A DNA stretch of 64,000 nucleotides, taken from positions 239,992 through 303,991 of the forward strand of contig NZ_JAGIAV010000005.1 of the NCBI RefSeq assembly GCF_017744675.1. The letters run 5' to 3'. The notes under the pieces are model-generated. The model saw only the letters and a list, made by a program, of their open reading frames with translations, was not told where the DNA came from and ran no database searches. This DNA comes from Flavobacterium sp. Lineage in GTDB: Bacteria; Bacteroidota; Bacteroidia; Flavobacteriales; Flavobacteriaceae. Position 1 is the stretch's first letter; every line of letters begins with the position of its first letter. This document shows positions 17,386 through 26,010 of this stretch, piece after piece. A program made the translations under genes and the position numbers.

Positions 17386-17395
17386 TATAAAAGTT

Positions 17396-17446
17396 TTTCG
17401 CTGCGAATTCACGAATTAATTTTGAATAATTCGTGAATTCGTGGCG
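17396..17446. repeat. Palindromic repeat, CACGAATT family (copy A3)
   Basis: Exact 15-bp arms CGAATTCACGAATTA (17404-17418) and TAATTCGTGAATTCG (17427-17441) with an 8-nt loop. This is the most compact copy of the family. It lies between the DUF2461 gene and the GT4 gene. Confidence 0.9.
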
Positions 17447-17459
17447 ATTTTTTTTATTT

Positions 17460-18137
17460 CTAAAATTCTTCAGTTTCCAAAGCGCGGTTGATGAACTCGT
17501 TTAATGGTTTTAAAGCAATGAGTTTTTGGCTCATTTTTTTTACGAAATCTTTCTCCAAAACTTCAGAAACATTGTAAACTTGGGTTGCAGTAAAACTTTT
17601 CAATTTTAAAAATTCAATTGCAGGATGGTCTTTTTCATAACCTCGCGGCATGCTTTTTAGCGAATTACTTTCGTTTATGTCTAAGCTTCCAAACTCTTTT
17701 TTGAAGTTTTTGTCGTTTAAAATTTCTTGTAAATCATCGTAGAAAAAGGCAATTTCTTTACGAACTTTTTTTAATTCGTCTGCATCTGGCGAATAAAAAC
17801 CGCCGGCAATAAAACTTGCGCCTTTTTCGATATGCACATAATAGCCAGAACGGTTTGCGCCTTTTGCTCCAGCCGACATCCAAACACCTAAATGGGATTT
17901 GTAAGGAGATTTGTCTTTAGAAAAACGGATATCGCGATTAATTCTAAAAGTGCAATCTTTTATTTCAAGAAGTTCAAGTGAAGCATCAAGCGGTTTCATG
18001 GCATCCAAAAAGTCGCTTACCAATTGATGGTAATCTTTCTTGAAAATTTCATATCGTTTTTTATTTTCCTGAAACCATTCGCGGTTGTTGTTCTTTTTTA
18101 AATCGTCTAAAAATTGCAATGATTCTTTCGTTAGCAT
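17460..18137 (-). CDS. DUF2461 domain protein
   Basis: A 225-residue protein of the DUF2461/TIGR02453 family. The typical start LQFLDDLKKNNNREWF is present, followed by RINRDIRFSKDKSPYKSHLG, SGYYVHIEKGASFIAGGFY and the PRGYEKDHPAIEFLKLKSF block. The family is widespread in bacteria and some fungi and has no known biochemical function. No signal peptide or membrane helix is seen. Confidence 0.92.
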   Translation of the reverse strand: MLTKESLQFLDDLKKNNNREWFQENKKRYEIFKKDYHQLVSDFLDAMKPLDASLELLEIKDCTFRINRDIRFSKDKSPYKSHLGVWMSAGAKGANRSGYYVHIEKGASFIAGGFYSPDADELKKVRKEIAFFYDDLQEILNDKNFKKEFGSLDINESNSLKSMPRGYEKDHPAIEFLKLKSFTATQVYNVSEVLEKDFVKKMSQKLIALKPLNEFINRALETEEF

Positions 18138-18193
18138 ATTCTTTTTTATTGCAGTTGTTTTTAAGGTTTATTGTGGAAGACTGATTTTTGGTC

Positions 18194-18318
18194 TGCCACG
18201 AATTCCACGAATTTACGCTAATTTTTAATTATTTATCGCATAGATTTGACAAAGTTTGAAACTGTGTCAAAGTTAAAAGCTAAAAATAAATTAGTGCAAA
18301 TTCGTGGAATTTGTGGCA
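18194..18318. repeat. Palindromic repeat, CACGAATT family (copy A4, long loop)
   Basis: The left arm TGCCACGAATTCCACGAATT (18194 onward) matches the right arm AAATTCGTGGAATTTGTGGCA ending at 18318, except for small differences. The long centre contains its own inverted words (TTTGACAAAGTTTGAAAC / GTGTCAAAG). It is located between recF and DUF2461 on the minus strand. Confidence 0.85.
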
Positions 18319-18330
18319 AAAAAAAATAAA

Positions 18331-19410
18331 TCACAAATTAAATATCTTATAAGTCTGGTGCGTCGATTTTACAATTGCTTCGGTTCTTTCTGGATGTGTA
18401 TCAGAAATAAAAAGCTGTCCAAAGGTTTCGCTGTTTACCATTTCTATAATTTTGGCAACGCGCGTTTCGTCTAGCTTGTCAAAAATATCATCAAATAGAA
18501 GAATTGGTTTTACACCGCTTTGTTTTTTTAGGAATTCAAATTGCGCCAATTTTAAAGCAATCAGAAAAGATTTCTGCTGACCTTGTGATCCGAATTTTTT
18601 TATCGGATGCGAATCAATTTCAAAAGACAGATCGTCTTTGTGAATTCCGACAGTTGTATAATGTAGCGCTCGGTCTTTATTGATGTTTTCCTGTAAAAGC
18701 GTTAAAAGGTCTTTTTCGAATAAATGACTTTCATAAACTAGCTGTACACTTTCTTCAGATCCTGTTATTGCTTGATGATGTACATTAAATATAGGTATAA
18801 ACTGCTCGAGGAAATCTTTTCGTTTTTCAAAAATCGATTTTCCGTAACCTTGCAGCTGTTCATTATATATAGATAAGGTGTCGTTATCAAAAACATGATT
18901 CAGCGCAAAATATTTTAAAAGTGCATTTCGCTGCGTAATTACCTTTTGGTTTTGTATTAATTCATGTAGATAAGTTGAATCTAACTGCGAAATCACGCTG
19001 TCCATAAACTTACGGCGCGTTTCGCTTCCTTCAATAATCAAATCGCGATCGGCTGGCGAAATAATTACAAGCGGAATAAACCCGATATGATCTGAAAATT
19101 TATCATAAGGTTTTCCATTTCGCTTTAAAACCTTTTTTTGCCCTTTTTTTAAGCTGCAGACAATCTGCTCGGTTCTCTCATTTTTTTCGAGTTCGGCATC
19201 AATCACAAAAAACTCTTCGCCGTGTTTGATATTTTGAACCGCAAGCGGATTAAAATAACTCTTTCCGTAAGCCAAATGGTAAATAGCATCAAGCACATTG
19301 GTTTTTCCAATGCCATTTTTACCCACAAAGCAGTTGATTTTGATGTCGAAATCAAAACTTGCTTCAGAAAAGTTCTTGTAATTAAATAATGAGATTTTGT
19401 TTAAATGCAT
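18331..19410 (-). CDS. recF: DNA replication and repair protein RecF
   Basis: SMC-like ATPase that loads RecA at gaps together with RecO and RecR. It has 359 residues. The N-terminus MHLNKISLFNYKNF leads into Walker A GKNGIGKTN (residues 30-38). ISPADRDLIIEGSETRRKFMD is typical, the signature motif appears as GSQGQQKSFLIALKLAQ, and Walker B as PILLFDDIFDKLD. It is not next to dnaA or dnaN here. A CACGAATT-family repeat follows its stop. Confidence 0.96.
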   Translation of the reverse strand: MHLNKISLFNYKNFSEASFDFDIKINCFVGKNGIGKTNVLDAIYHLAYGKSYFNPLAVQNIKHGEEFFVIDAELEKNERTEQIVCSLKKGQKKVLKRNGKPYDKFSDHIGFIPLVIISPADRDLIIEGSETRRKFMDSVISQLDSTYLHELIQNQKVITQRNALLKYFALNHVFDNDTLSIYNEQLQGYGKSIFEKRKDFLEQFIPIFNVHHQAITGSEESVQLVYESHLFEKDLLTLLQENINKDRALHYTTVGIHKDDLSFEIDSHPIKKFGSQGQQKSFLIALKLAQFEFLKKQSGVKPILLFDDIFDKLDETRVAKIIEMVNSETFGQLFISDTHPERTEAIVKSTHQTYKIFNL

Positions 19411-19622
19411 TTTTTAGGGACTCCAAGTGTAAAATTTACCGTTTTTGAGCAGTAAAAATTTGAGGTTGCAAATTACCGAAAATTATCGATATAATGGGCT
19501 TTAGGGCGATTCTCGGCCAATTTATTTTATCGCTTCCGCGAAAGCGCAAATCTTAAATGAAAATATTTCTTTTAAAATAGTGATAAAATTGAATTTTTTT
19601 ACGTCATTTTCAATAAAAATTT

Positions 19623-19630
19623 TATTTTTG
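19623..19630 (+). promoter_or_regulatory. -7 promoter box of the YfgM-like / ribH genes
   Basis: TATTTTTG matches TAnnTTTG and lies 22 nt before the ATG at 19653. No clear -33 element is visible. Confidence 0.45.
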
Positions 19631-19652
19631 CCGTTCACTAAATAAATTTTAA

Positions 19653-20435
19653 ATGGCAACTTACAATAAAAGAGGATATAAGACACCAAAAGAAAAGGAA
19701 GTAAAAGAGGTGGTTACTGAAGAGCAACAAGTAATTATTGATGAAAAAGACAGTACAACTGCTGGAGTTTTCTCAAAATTAGATGAAACAGCTTCAAGAA
19801 CTGAGGATTGGGTGGCTAAAAATCAAAAAATCATTATTGGTTTAGTTGCAGGTATCGCAGTTGCTACAATTGGATATTTGGCTTACCAAAAATTTATTGC
19901 AACTCCTAAACAAGAAGAAGCTGCAAGTGAAATGTTTGTTGCACAGCAAAACTTCGAAAAAGCAGTAAACGGTGTTTCTAGCGATTCATTATTCAAATTA
20001 TCATTAAACGGTTCAGAAGGTAAATTCGGATTTATCAAAATCGCTGATGAATATTCTGGAACAGATGCTGGAAATCTTGCAAACTACTATGCTGGTATCG
20101 CTTACTTAAATACTGGTAAATTTGATGAGGCAATTAAATATTTAGGTGAATTCAAATCAGAAGATGTAATCTTAAGCGCTTTAGCAAAAGGTGCTACAGG
20201 AGATGCTTATTCTCAAAAAAATCAGCAAAAAGAAGCTTTAGATTTTTATGTAAAAGCTGCTGAGTCTAACAAAAACGATTTTACAACGCCTCGTTTCTTA
20301 TTAAAAGCTGGAAAAACGGCTTTGGCTTTAGGGCAAAAAGAAGATGCTTTGAAATACTTTAATGATATTAAAGATAACTACGACAGTACTCCAGAAGCAG
20401 CATCTGTTGATGCTTTGATCGGATTAGCACAATAA
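19653..20435 (+). CDS. YfgM-like membrane-anchored TPR protein
   Basis: A 260-residue protein. A charged cytosolic N-terminus (residues 1-55) is followed by one transmembrane helix (about 59-80, IIIGLVAGIAVATIGYLAY) and a periplasmic helical repeat domain (about 90-255) with tetratricopeptide-like units such as GNLANYYAGIAYLNTGKFDE and TPRFLLKAGKTALALGQKED. This architecture matches YfgM, an ancillary subunit of the Sec translocon, although sequence alone does not prove that role. It precedes ribH, separated by a repeat. Confidence 0.85.
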   Translation: MATYNKRGYKTPKEKEVKEVVTEEQQVIIDEKDSTTAGVFSKLDETASRTEDWVAKNQKIIIGLVAGIAVATIGYLAYQKFIATPKQEEAASEMFVAQQNFEKAVNGVSSDSLFKLSLNGSEGKFGFIKIADEYSGTDAGNLANYYAGIAYLNTGKFDEAIKYLGEFKSEDVILSALAKGATGDAYSQKNQQKEALDFYVKAAESNKNDFTTPRFLLKAGKTALALGQKEDALKYFNDIKDNYDSTPEAASVDALIGLAQ

Positions 20436-20436
20436 A

Positions 20437-20513
20437 AATTTTAGACTTTAGATTTTAGATTGTAGATTTGTATTAAAGAATCTAAATTCTAAAATAAAAA
20501 ATCTAAAATAATA
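20437..20513. repeat. Word-built repeat (TTTAGATTTTAGA type)
   Basis: TTTAGACTTTAGATTTTAGA and TGTAGATTTG are followed by the complement-like words AATCTAAATTCTAAAAT and AATCTAAAAT, so the two halves can pair. It fills the spacer between the TPR gene and ribH and ends 4 bp before the ribH ATG. Confidence 0.65.
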
Positions 20514-20516
20514 CAG

Positions 20517-21089
20517 ATGGCTACTGAAAATAAAAATCTATCAGAATACGATAAAAACACAATCCCAAATGCGAAAGACTTTCGATTTGGGATTGTTGTT
20601 TCTGAATGGAATGATACTATAACAGAAGGACTTTATAATGGTGCTTTTGATGCTTTAATTGATTGTGATGTTCCTGCTCAACAAATTATCCGATGGAATG
20701 TTCCTGGAAGTTTTGAGTTGATCTACGGAGCAAAAAAAATGCTTCAGACACAAAACGTTGATGCGGTTATCGTAATTGGATGCGTAATTCAAGGAGAAAC
20801 TAAGCATTTTGATTTTGTTTGCGAAGGTGTTACACAAGGAATTAAAGATTTGAATGTTCAAACTGATATTCCGGTTATTTTCTGCGTTTTAACAGATAAT
20901 AATATGCAGCAGTCAATTGACAGAAGTGGAGGAGTTCACGGAAATAAAGGAACGGAAGCTGCAATTGCGGCAATCAAAATGGCATACATTCGTCAGCAAG
21001 CTTCAATAGCTCACGTTTTTAATCAGCCATTATTAACTTCGGGAGCGCTTCAAATTGAAGATTCGCCAAAAAAAATAGAGAACGAATAA
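20517..21089 (+). CDS. ribH: 6,7-dimethyl-8-ribityllumazine synthase
   Basis: Penultimate enzyme of riboflavin synthesis; it forms icosahedral or pentameric assemblies. It has 190 residues, longer than the usual 150-160 because of about 20 extra residues at the N-terminus and about 15 at the C-terminus (SPKKIENE). The core is clear: RFGIVVSEWNDTITEGL, VPGSFELIYGAKKM, VIVIGCVIQGETKHFDFVCE (catalytic His), PVIFCVLTDNNMQQSIDRSG and NKGTEAAIAAIKMA. No FMN riboswitch is visible upstream and no other rib gene is adjacent. Confidence 0.96.
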   Translation: MATENKNLSEYDKNTIPNAKDFRFGIVVSEWNDTITEGLYNGAFDALIDCDVPAQQIIRWNVPGSFELIYGAKKMLQTQNVDAVIVIGCVIQGETKHFDFVCEGVTQGIKDLNVQTDIPVIFCVLTDNNMQQSIDRSGGVHGNKGTEAAIAAIKMAYIRQQASIAHVFNQPLLTSGALQIEDSPKKIENE

Positions 21090-21112
21090 AACACATTTGT
21101 TTTTAAAATGTT

Positions 21113-21156
21113 AAAACCTATACTGTGTCACAATGGTATAGGTTTTTTGTTTTTTT
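21113..21156 (+). terminator. Rho-independent terminator after ribH
   Basis: AAAACCTATAC (21113-21123) pairs with GTATAGGTTTT (21136-21146) and is followed by a T-rich tract. Confidence 0.88.
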
Positions 21157-21194
21157 TATGATTGTTCTTATTCTAAAAGCCAATCAAAATTCAC

Positions 21195-21202
21195 TAAATT
21201 TG
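21195..21202 (+). promoter_or_regulatory. -7 promoter box of the mutL operon
   Basis: TAAATTTG (TAnnTTTG) lies about 50 nt before the mutL ATG. It would drive mutL, the two rhomboid genes and possibly the EEP gene. Confidence 0.5.
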
Positions 21203-21254
21203 TACTTCTTGGTTTATTAAAATCTAATCTAAACTTTAAAATTATTTTTGCTTA

Positions 21255-23210
21255 ATGTCGAGTATTATTCAATTGCTTCCTGATCACGTTGCTAACCAAA
21301 TTGCTGCTGGAGAAGTGGTTCAAAGACCAGCTTCAGTTGTAAAAGAATTGTTAGAAAATGCGGTTGATGCCAAAGCAACTGATATCAAATTAATTATAAA
21401 AGATGCTGGTAAATCGCTAGTGCAAGTTATTGATAATGGTGTTGGAATGACTGTTACCGATGCACGCCTGTGTTTTGCCCGCCATGCAACTTCCAAAATC
21501 CGTCAGGCTGAAGATTTATTTTCTTTAGGTACAAAAGGTTTTCGTGGTGAGGCTTTGGCTTCTATTGCCGCAATTGCGCACATGGAAATGAAAACCAAAC
21601 AAGATCAGGACGAATTAGGTACGCATATTGTAATTGAGGGAAGTAAATTTATTTCGCAAGAAGTCGCTGTTTTGCCAAAAGGAACTTCGTTTGCGGTTAA
21701 AAACCTGTTTTTTAATATTCCTGCTCGCCGTAATTTCTTAAAATCAGATACGGTTGAATTTCGTCATGTGATGGATGAATTTCAGCGTGTGGCATTGGCG
21801 CATCCTAATATTCATTTTAGTTTTTACCATAACGGAAGTGAGATGTATAATCTTCCAGCGTCAGGATATCGCCAGCGAATTGTAGGCATTATGTCTGGAA
21901 AAACAAATGAAAAATTAGTTCCAGTAAACGAAGATACCGAAATTATAAATGTTCAGGGGTTTGTATGCAAACCTGAATTTGCTAAGAAAAATAGAGGAGA
22001 GCAGTTCTTTTTTGTAAACGATCGATTTATAAAAAGCAGTTTCTTGCATCATGCCGTAATGTCTGCATACGATGGATTGTTGAAAGATGGTTCTCAGCCA
22101 AGCTATTTCTTGTACTTGCAAGTTCCGCCAAATACAATTGACATTAATATACATCCGACTAAAACGGAAATTAAATTTGATGACGAACAAGCGTTGTATG
22201 CTATTTTAAGAGCGTCTATCAAGCATAGTTTAGGGCAATTTAATGTTGCACCTGTTTTAGATTTTGACAGAGATGCCAATTTAGATACGCCATATCATTA
22301 TAAAGATGTTGAAGCAGAGGTGCCAACGATCCAAGTAGATGGAACTTTTAATCCGTTTACTGATGATAAAACCAATCAGCATTATAGTAAAGCTGCTTCG
22401 GGATCGTCAGGATATAGTTCGGGTTCTTCTTTTTCGTCTTCGTCAGGATCATCGTCTTCATCTTCTGGATATTCTGGATCTTCGTATTCAGGTTATTCTA
22501 AAAAAGTAGAGCCAACAGCAAGCTGGGAAAGTTTATATGTTGGTTTAGATGTCGAAAATCCTGAAAGTATAGAAAGTTCGCCTTTTACATTCGAAAACGA
22601 AGAAGTAACTTCTTCTTTGTTTAATGATGAGGAAGTAGAACAGGCCACTCAGAAGACGTATCAAATTCATAAAAAATATATTGTATCTCCAATAAAATCA
22701 GGAATGATTATTGTGGATCAGCAGCGTGCGCATCAGCGTATTTTGTACGAACAATTTTTGCTGAATATGACAGTCAATCAAGCGGCGAGCCAACAGTTGC
22801 TTTTTCCTCTCGATTTATTTTATTCGGCATCCGAAATGGAATTGATCGAAGAATTAAAGCCTTCTCTAGCCACAACAGGATTTGTTTTTGATGAAAGCAA
22901 AACCGATCACATTGTAATTTCTGGAATTCCAGTAAATATTACAGAAAGTGAAGTTCCGCTGGTTATAGAGCAATTATTGAGCGATTTGCAAGACGGAATT
23001 CCTGCAAGCAGTTACAGTCAGAACGATACCATTGCCAAGTCAATGGCCAAAAGTTTAGCGGTTAAAACAGGATCTTATTTAACCGAAAAAGAACAAGATA
23101 ATTTAGTGAACGGTTTGTTTGCTTGCAAAGATCCGAACATTTCACCTTTTCAAAAACCTACTTTCATCACGATGCGTGTTGAAGATATAGATAAAAAGTT
23201 TGCTGTATGA
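21255..23210 (+). CDS. mutL: DNA mismatch repair protein MutL, endonuclease motifs lost
   Basis: A 651-residue MutL. The N-terminal GHKL ATPase is intact: AGEVVQRPASVVKELLENAVDA, DNGVGM (60-65), ATSKI and GFRGEALASI (95-104). A serine/glycine/tyrosine linker occupies about 382-420. The C-terminal dimerisation domain follows, but the metal-dependent endonuclease motifs are replaced. DQHA(X)2E(X)4E reads DQQRAHQRILYE (from residue 488), ACKxAV reads AKSLAV, and CPHGRP reads SPFQKP (about 628-633). It should bind ATP and coordinate repair but probably cannot nick DNA itself. The last 4 bp overlap the rhomboid start. Confidence 0.95.
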   Translation: MSSIIQLLPDHVANQIAAGEVVQRPASVVKELLENAVDAKATDIKLIIKDAGKSLVQVIDNGVGMTVTDARLCFARHATSKIRQAEDLFSLGTKGFRGEALASIAAIAHMEMKTKQDQDELGTHIVIEGSKFISQEVAVLPKGTSFAVKNLFFNIPARRNFLKSDTVEFRHVMDEFQRVALAHPNIHFSFYHNGSEMYNLPASGYRQRIVGIMSGKTNEKLVPVNEDTEIINVQGFVCKPEFAKKNRGEQFFFVNDRFIKSSFLHHAVMSAYDGLLKDGSQPSYFLYLQVPPNTIDINIHPTKTEIKFDDEQALYAILRASIKHSLGQFNVAPVLDFDRDANLDTPYHYKDVEAEVPTIQVDGTFNPFTDDKTNQHYSKAASGSSGYSSGSSFSSSSGSSSSSSGYSGSSYSGYSKKVEPTASWESLYVGLDVENPESIESSPFTFENEEVTSSLFNDEEVEQATQKTYQIHKKYIVSPIKSGMIIVDQQRAHQRILYEQFLLNMTVNQAASQQLLFPLDLFYSASEMELIEELKPSLATTGFVFDESKTDHIVISGIPVNITESEVPLVIEQLLSDLQDGIPASSYSQNDTIAKSMAKSLAVKTGSYLTEKEQDNLVNGLFACKDPNISPFQKPTFITMRVEDIDKKFAV

Positions 23211-23956
23211 TGAATATCACACCAGTAGTTAAACAACTACTAATAATAAATATAATATTCTTTATTGGTGCTCAGTTAGTGCCAGTATCTTATGAATATC
23301 TAGCCCTTTTCTTTCCTGAAAATCCTGGATTTAAAGTTTGGCAACCTGTTACTCACATGTTTATGCATGGCGGTTTTGCTCATATTGCATTCAATATGTT
23401 TGCATTGTATTCTTTTGGGTCTACATTAGAACACTTTTGGGGAGGAAGGAAATTTTTATTTTTCTATATCTCATGCGGGCTAGGAGCGGCTCTTGTGAAT
23501 TTTGCAGTTAATTATTACTTCTACCAAGATAGTCTTACTATTTTATTGGGGCACGGTTTTGAGAAGGCTGATATTTTAAGTATCTTAAATCAAGGAAAGA
23601 TTGATACAAGATGGCAGCAGATTTTAACAGCTTCAGAATTTAAACATTTTACAAATGCGTATTTTGGAACTGTAGTTGGAGCTTCTGGAGCAATTTATGG
23701 CTTATTGGTGGCTTTTACTTTTATGTTTCCAAATGCAGAATTGGGAATTATGTTTATTCCTATTCCTATAAAAGCGAAGTATTTTGTGCCGATTTATATG
23801 CTTTTGTTTGATGGTTTTTTCGGGATTTTTGGAAGTTCATTAATGGGAATCGAATCGGGAATTGCACATTATGCCCATATTGGTGGTGCGTTTTTCGGAT
23901 TTATGATTATGTGGTACTGGAAAAAAAATCAGTTTAATAACAACCGTTGGAATTAA
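23207..23956 (+). CDS. Rhomboid-family intramembrane serine protease (first copy)
   Basis: A 249-residue membrane protease with about six helices. The hallmarks are the early WQPVTHMFMHGGFAHIAFNM (helix 2 His and Asn), the active-site serine in VVGASGAIYGLL (about residue 160), and the histidine in HYAHIGGAFFGF (about 224). An insertion rich in charged residues (about 108-150) separates helices 3 and 4. It overlaps mutL by ATGA, so it is translationally coupled. The substrate is unknown. Confidence 0.93.
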   Translation: MMNITPVVKQLLIINIIFFIGAQLVPVSYEYLALFFPENPGFKVWQPVTHMFMHGGFAHIAFNMFALYSFGSTLEHFWGGRKFLFFYISCGLGAALVNFAVNYYFYQDSLTILLGHGFEKADILSILNQGKIDTRWQQILTASEFKHFTNAYFGTVVGASGAIYGLLVAFTFMFPNAELGIMFIPIPIKAKYFVPIYMLLFDGFFGIFGSSLMGIESGIAHYAHIGGAFFGFMIMWYWKKNQFNNNRWN

Positions 23957-23998
23957 TTTTTAACTTTAAAGTACAAATTCTAAAACATAAGGGTTTCT

Positions 23999-24862
23999 AT
24001 GAATATTCTAGACGATTTAAAATTACAATATAGATTGGGAGGCATTGCCATGCGTGTTATGTATTGGAATATAGCATGTTTTATTGTATCGCTTATTTTC
24101 TTCTATAACTATTCAAATGGTTTATTTAATTTTCCAAGTTGGGTTGCTTTGTCGTCAGATCCGCAGGTTTTTATGTTTAAACCTTGGACTTTTTTAACGT
24201 ATGCTTTTTTTCACGACGGATTTTTTCATCTGTTGTTCAATATGATGGTACTTAATTTTGCCAGCACTTTATTTCTAACTTATTTTACTCAAAAGCAATA
24301 TTTAGGATTATATATTTTAAGCGCTCTTTTTGCTGGAGTGGCTTTTGCGTTAAGTTTTTATTTTTCTAATATCAGTGGCTCTATTGTTGGAGCATCTGCA
24401 GCTATAATGGCCATTTTAGTAGCAGCAACGACTTATTCTCCGCTAATGAATGTTCGTTTGTTCCTATTCGGAAATGTAAAGCTTTGGCATATTACAGCTG
24501 TTATTATAATTTTAGATCTAATGCAGTTCCGCTTAGGGAATATGGGCGGACATATTTCGCATCTTGCTGGCGCTTTCTTCGGATTTATTTATATCAAACT
24601 GCTTCAAGGCGGTACCGATTTAAGTGCTATTGTTTCTAAAACTTTAGATTTCTTTGTAAATCTTTTTAGAAAATCTCCTACGACCCCATTTACAAAAGTT
24701 CATAAAAATTACAAAAAACCTACAGAAAAAACGACATCAAGAATTGTTACGAAAGATAAAACGCAGCAGCAGATTGATGAAATTTTAGACAAAATCAGTC
24801 AGTCGGGATACGATTGTCTGACAAAAGAAGAAAAAGAGTTTTTATTCAAAGCTGGAAAATAA
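23999..24862 (+). CDS. Rhomboid-family intramembrane serine protease (second copy)
   Basis: A 287-residue rhomboid, a diverged neighbour of the previous gene. The motif FKPWTFLTYAFFHDGFFHLLFNMM is followed by the serine in IVGASAAIMAILVA (about 132) and the histidine in GGHISHLAGAFFGF (about 184). After the membrane part it carries a soluble tail of about 90 residues. The tail ends in DKISQSGYDCLTKEEKEFLF, a short helical motif found at the C-terminus of Bacteroidota rhomboids. It is in the same operon as mutL and the EEP gene. Confidence 0.93.
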   Translation: MNILDDLKLQYRLGGIAMRVMYWNIACFIVSLIFFYNYSNGLFNFPSWVALSSDPQVFMFKPWTFLTYAFFHDGFFHLLFNMMVLNFASTLFLTYFTQKQYLGLYILSALFAGVAFALSFYFSNISGSIVGASAAIMAILVAATTYSPLMNVRLFLFGNVKLWHITAVIIILDLMQFRLGNMGGHISHLAGAFFGFIYIKLLQGGTDLSAIVSKTLDFFVNLFRKSPTTPFTKVHKNYKKPTEKTTSRIVTKDKTQQQIDEILDKISQSGYDCLTKEEKEFLFKAGK

Positions 24863-24867
24863 ACTTG

Positions 24868-24874
24868 TAGGAGG
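24868..24874 (+). promoter_or_regulatory. Unusually strong Shine-Dalgarno site
   Basis: TAGGAGG lies 5 nt before the ATG at 24880. Such a full match is rare in this window, where most starts have only A-rich leaders, as is usual in Flavobacteria. Confidence 0.6.
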
Positions 24875-24879
24875 AAAAT

Positions 24880-25926
24880 ATGAAAAACCTTTCTTGGTTT
24901 AATAAAATAATGTTCTTTTTGAACATAGTGCTAACTGTGCTTACATTTAGCGTCTATGTCTTACCTTTTTTAGCACCTAAAAGTTTTCCGCTTTTATCGG
25001 TGCTTACTTTGTTTATGCCTGCTTTTTTTGCGGCAAACATATTATTTTTTGTCTATTGGGGAATTCAGTTTAAAAAACGCCTTATTCTATCTGGTTTGGT
25101 TTTATTGACGGGAATTACGTTTATCAGCAAATTTTATAAGTTTTCTGCAAAAGAATATGTGAAAGACGAAAAAGATTTTTCTGTAATGAGTTACAATGTT
25201 CGTCTTTTTAATGTTTTTAAGTGGTTGGACCGAGACGATATTCCAGCAAATATTAAGGCTTTTATAGATGAAAAAGATCCGGATATCTTGTGTATTCAAG
25301 AATATTCCAATTCGGCGCATTTGGATTTAAAAGTATATCCGCATCGTTATATTTTTATTGATGGGAAGAAAATTAAAACAGGACAGGCAATCTTTTCTAA
25401 ATTTCCTATTATCGAGCAAGGGAATATTATCTTTCCCAAATCTGACAACAATGTCGTGTATGCAGATATTAAGCGCGGAAAAGATATTATTCGTGTTTAT
25501 AATATGCACTTGCAATCAATCAAGATTTCTCCTGATGTGAGCGAGATCTCAGATGATATTGACAATGTAAACCAAAAGAAATCACAGCGTATCTATGCTA
25601 GAATAAGCAAAGGTTTCAAACAGCAGCAGGAGCAGGCTGAAATTTTTAGAGAGCATATAAAAAACTGCAAAACTCCAATGATTATTTGCGGAGACATGAA
25701 TAATAGTCCGTTTTCGTATGTATACAGAAACATAAAAGGAAAACTGAAAGATGCTTTTGAAGAAGCTGGTGAAGGTTTTGGAGCTACGTATAAATTCAGA
25801 TATTATCCTGCAAGAATCGACTACATTTTTACAGATAGTAAAATGAAAGTAAAGCAATTTGAAAGCTTCTCTGATTTCGAAAATTCAGATCATTATCCGA
25901 TAATGACAAGACTTTCAATGGAATGA
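24880..25926 (+). CDS. Membrane-anchored endonuclease/exonuclease/phosphatase-family protein
   Basis: A 348-residue protein. The first 90 residues form three hydrophobic helices. The rest is an EEP (DNase I-like) domain with MSYNVRLFN, DPDILCIQEYSN (metal Glu), VYNMHLQSI, ICGDMNNSP (Asp/Asn pair) and the terminal SDHYPIMTRL (catalytic His). The active site is complete, so a phosphodiesterase or phosphatase activity at the membrane is likely. The substrate, nucleic acid or lipid, cannot be told. It is the last gene of the mutL-rhomboid operon and has the strong ribosome-binding site described at 24868. Confidence 0.88.
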   Translation: MKNLSWFNKIMFFLNIVLTVLTFSVYVLPFLAPKSFPLLSVLTLFMPAFFAANILFFVYWGIQFKKRLILSGLVLLTGITFISKFYKFSAKEYVKDEKDFSVMSYNVRLFNVFKWLDRDDIPANIKAFIDEKDPDILCIQEYSNSAHLDLKVYPHRYIFIDGKKIKTGQAIFSKFPIIEQGNIIFPKSDNNVVYADIKRGKDIIRVYNMHLQSIKISPDVSEISDDIDNVNQKKSQRIYARISKGFKQQQEQAEIFREHIKNCKTPMIICGDMNNSPFSYVYRNIKGKLKDAFEEAGEGFGATYKFRYYPARIDYIFTDSKMKVKQFESFSDFENSDHYPIMTRLSME

Positions 25927-25933
25927 TTTTATT

Positions 25934-26010
25934 GGTGAAAAGTAAAAAGTGAGAAGTCAAAGTGAAAAATACATTTTACAGTTCACTGCTCACATTTAAC
26001 ATTTAACAAC
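25934..26010. repeat. Word-built repeat between convergent genes
   Basis: GTGAAAAGTAAAAAGTGAGAAGT and AAGTGAAAAATACATTTTAC are followed by CAGTTCACTGCTCAC and TTTAACATTTAACAACTCAC. The second half is a loose complement of the first. It lies between the EEP gene and the convergent WbqC gene. Confidence 0.6.

Noticed and set aside
20436..20516. An FMN riboswitch upstream of ribH
   Set aside because: The spacer consists of TTTAGA words only and lacks the conserved RFN-element helices.
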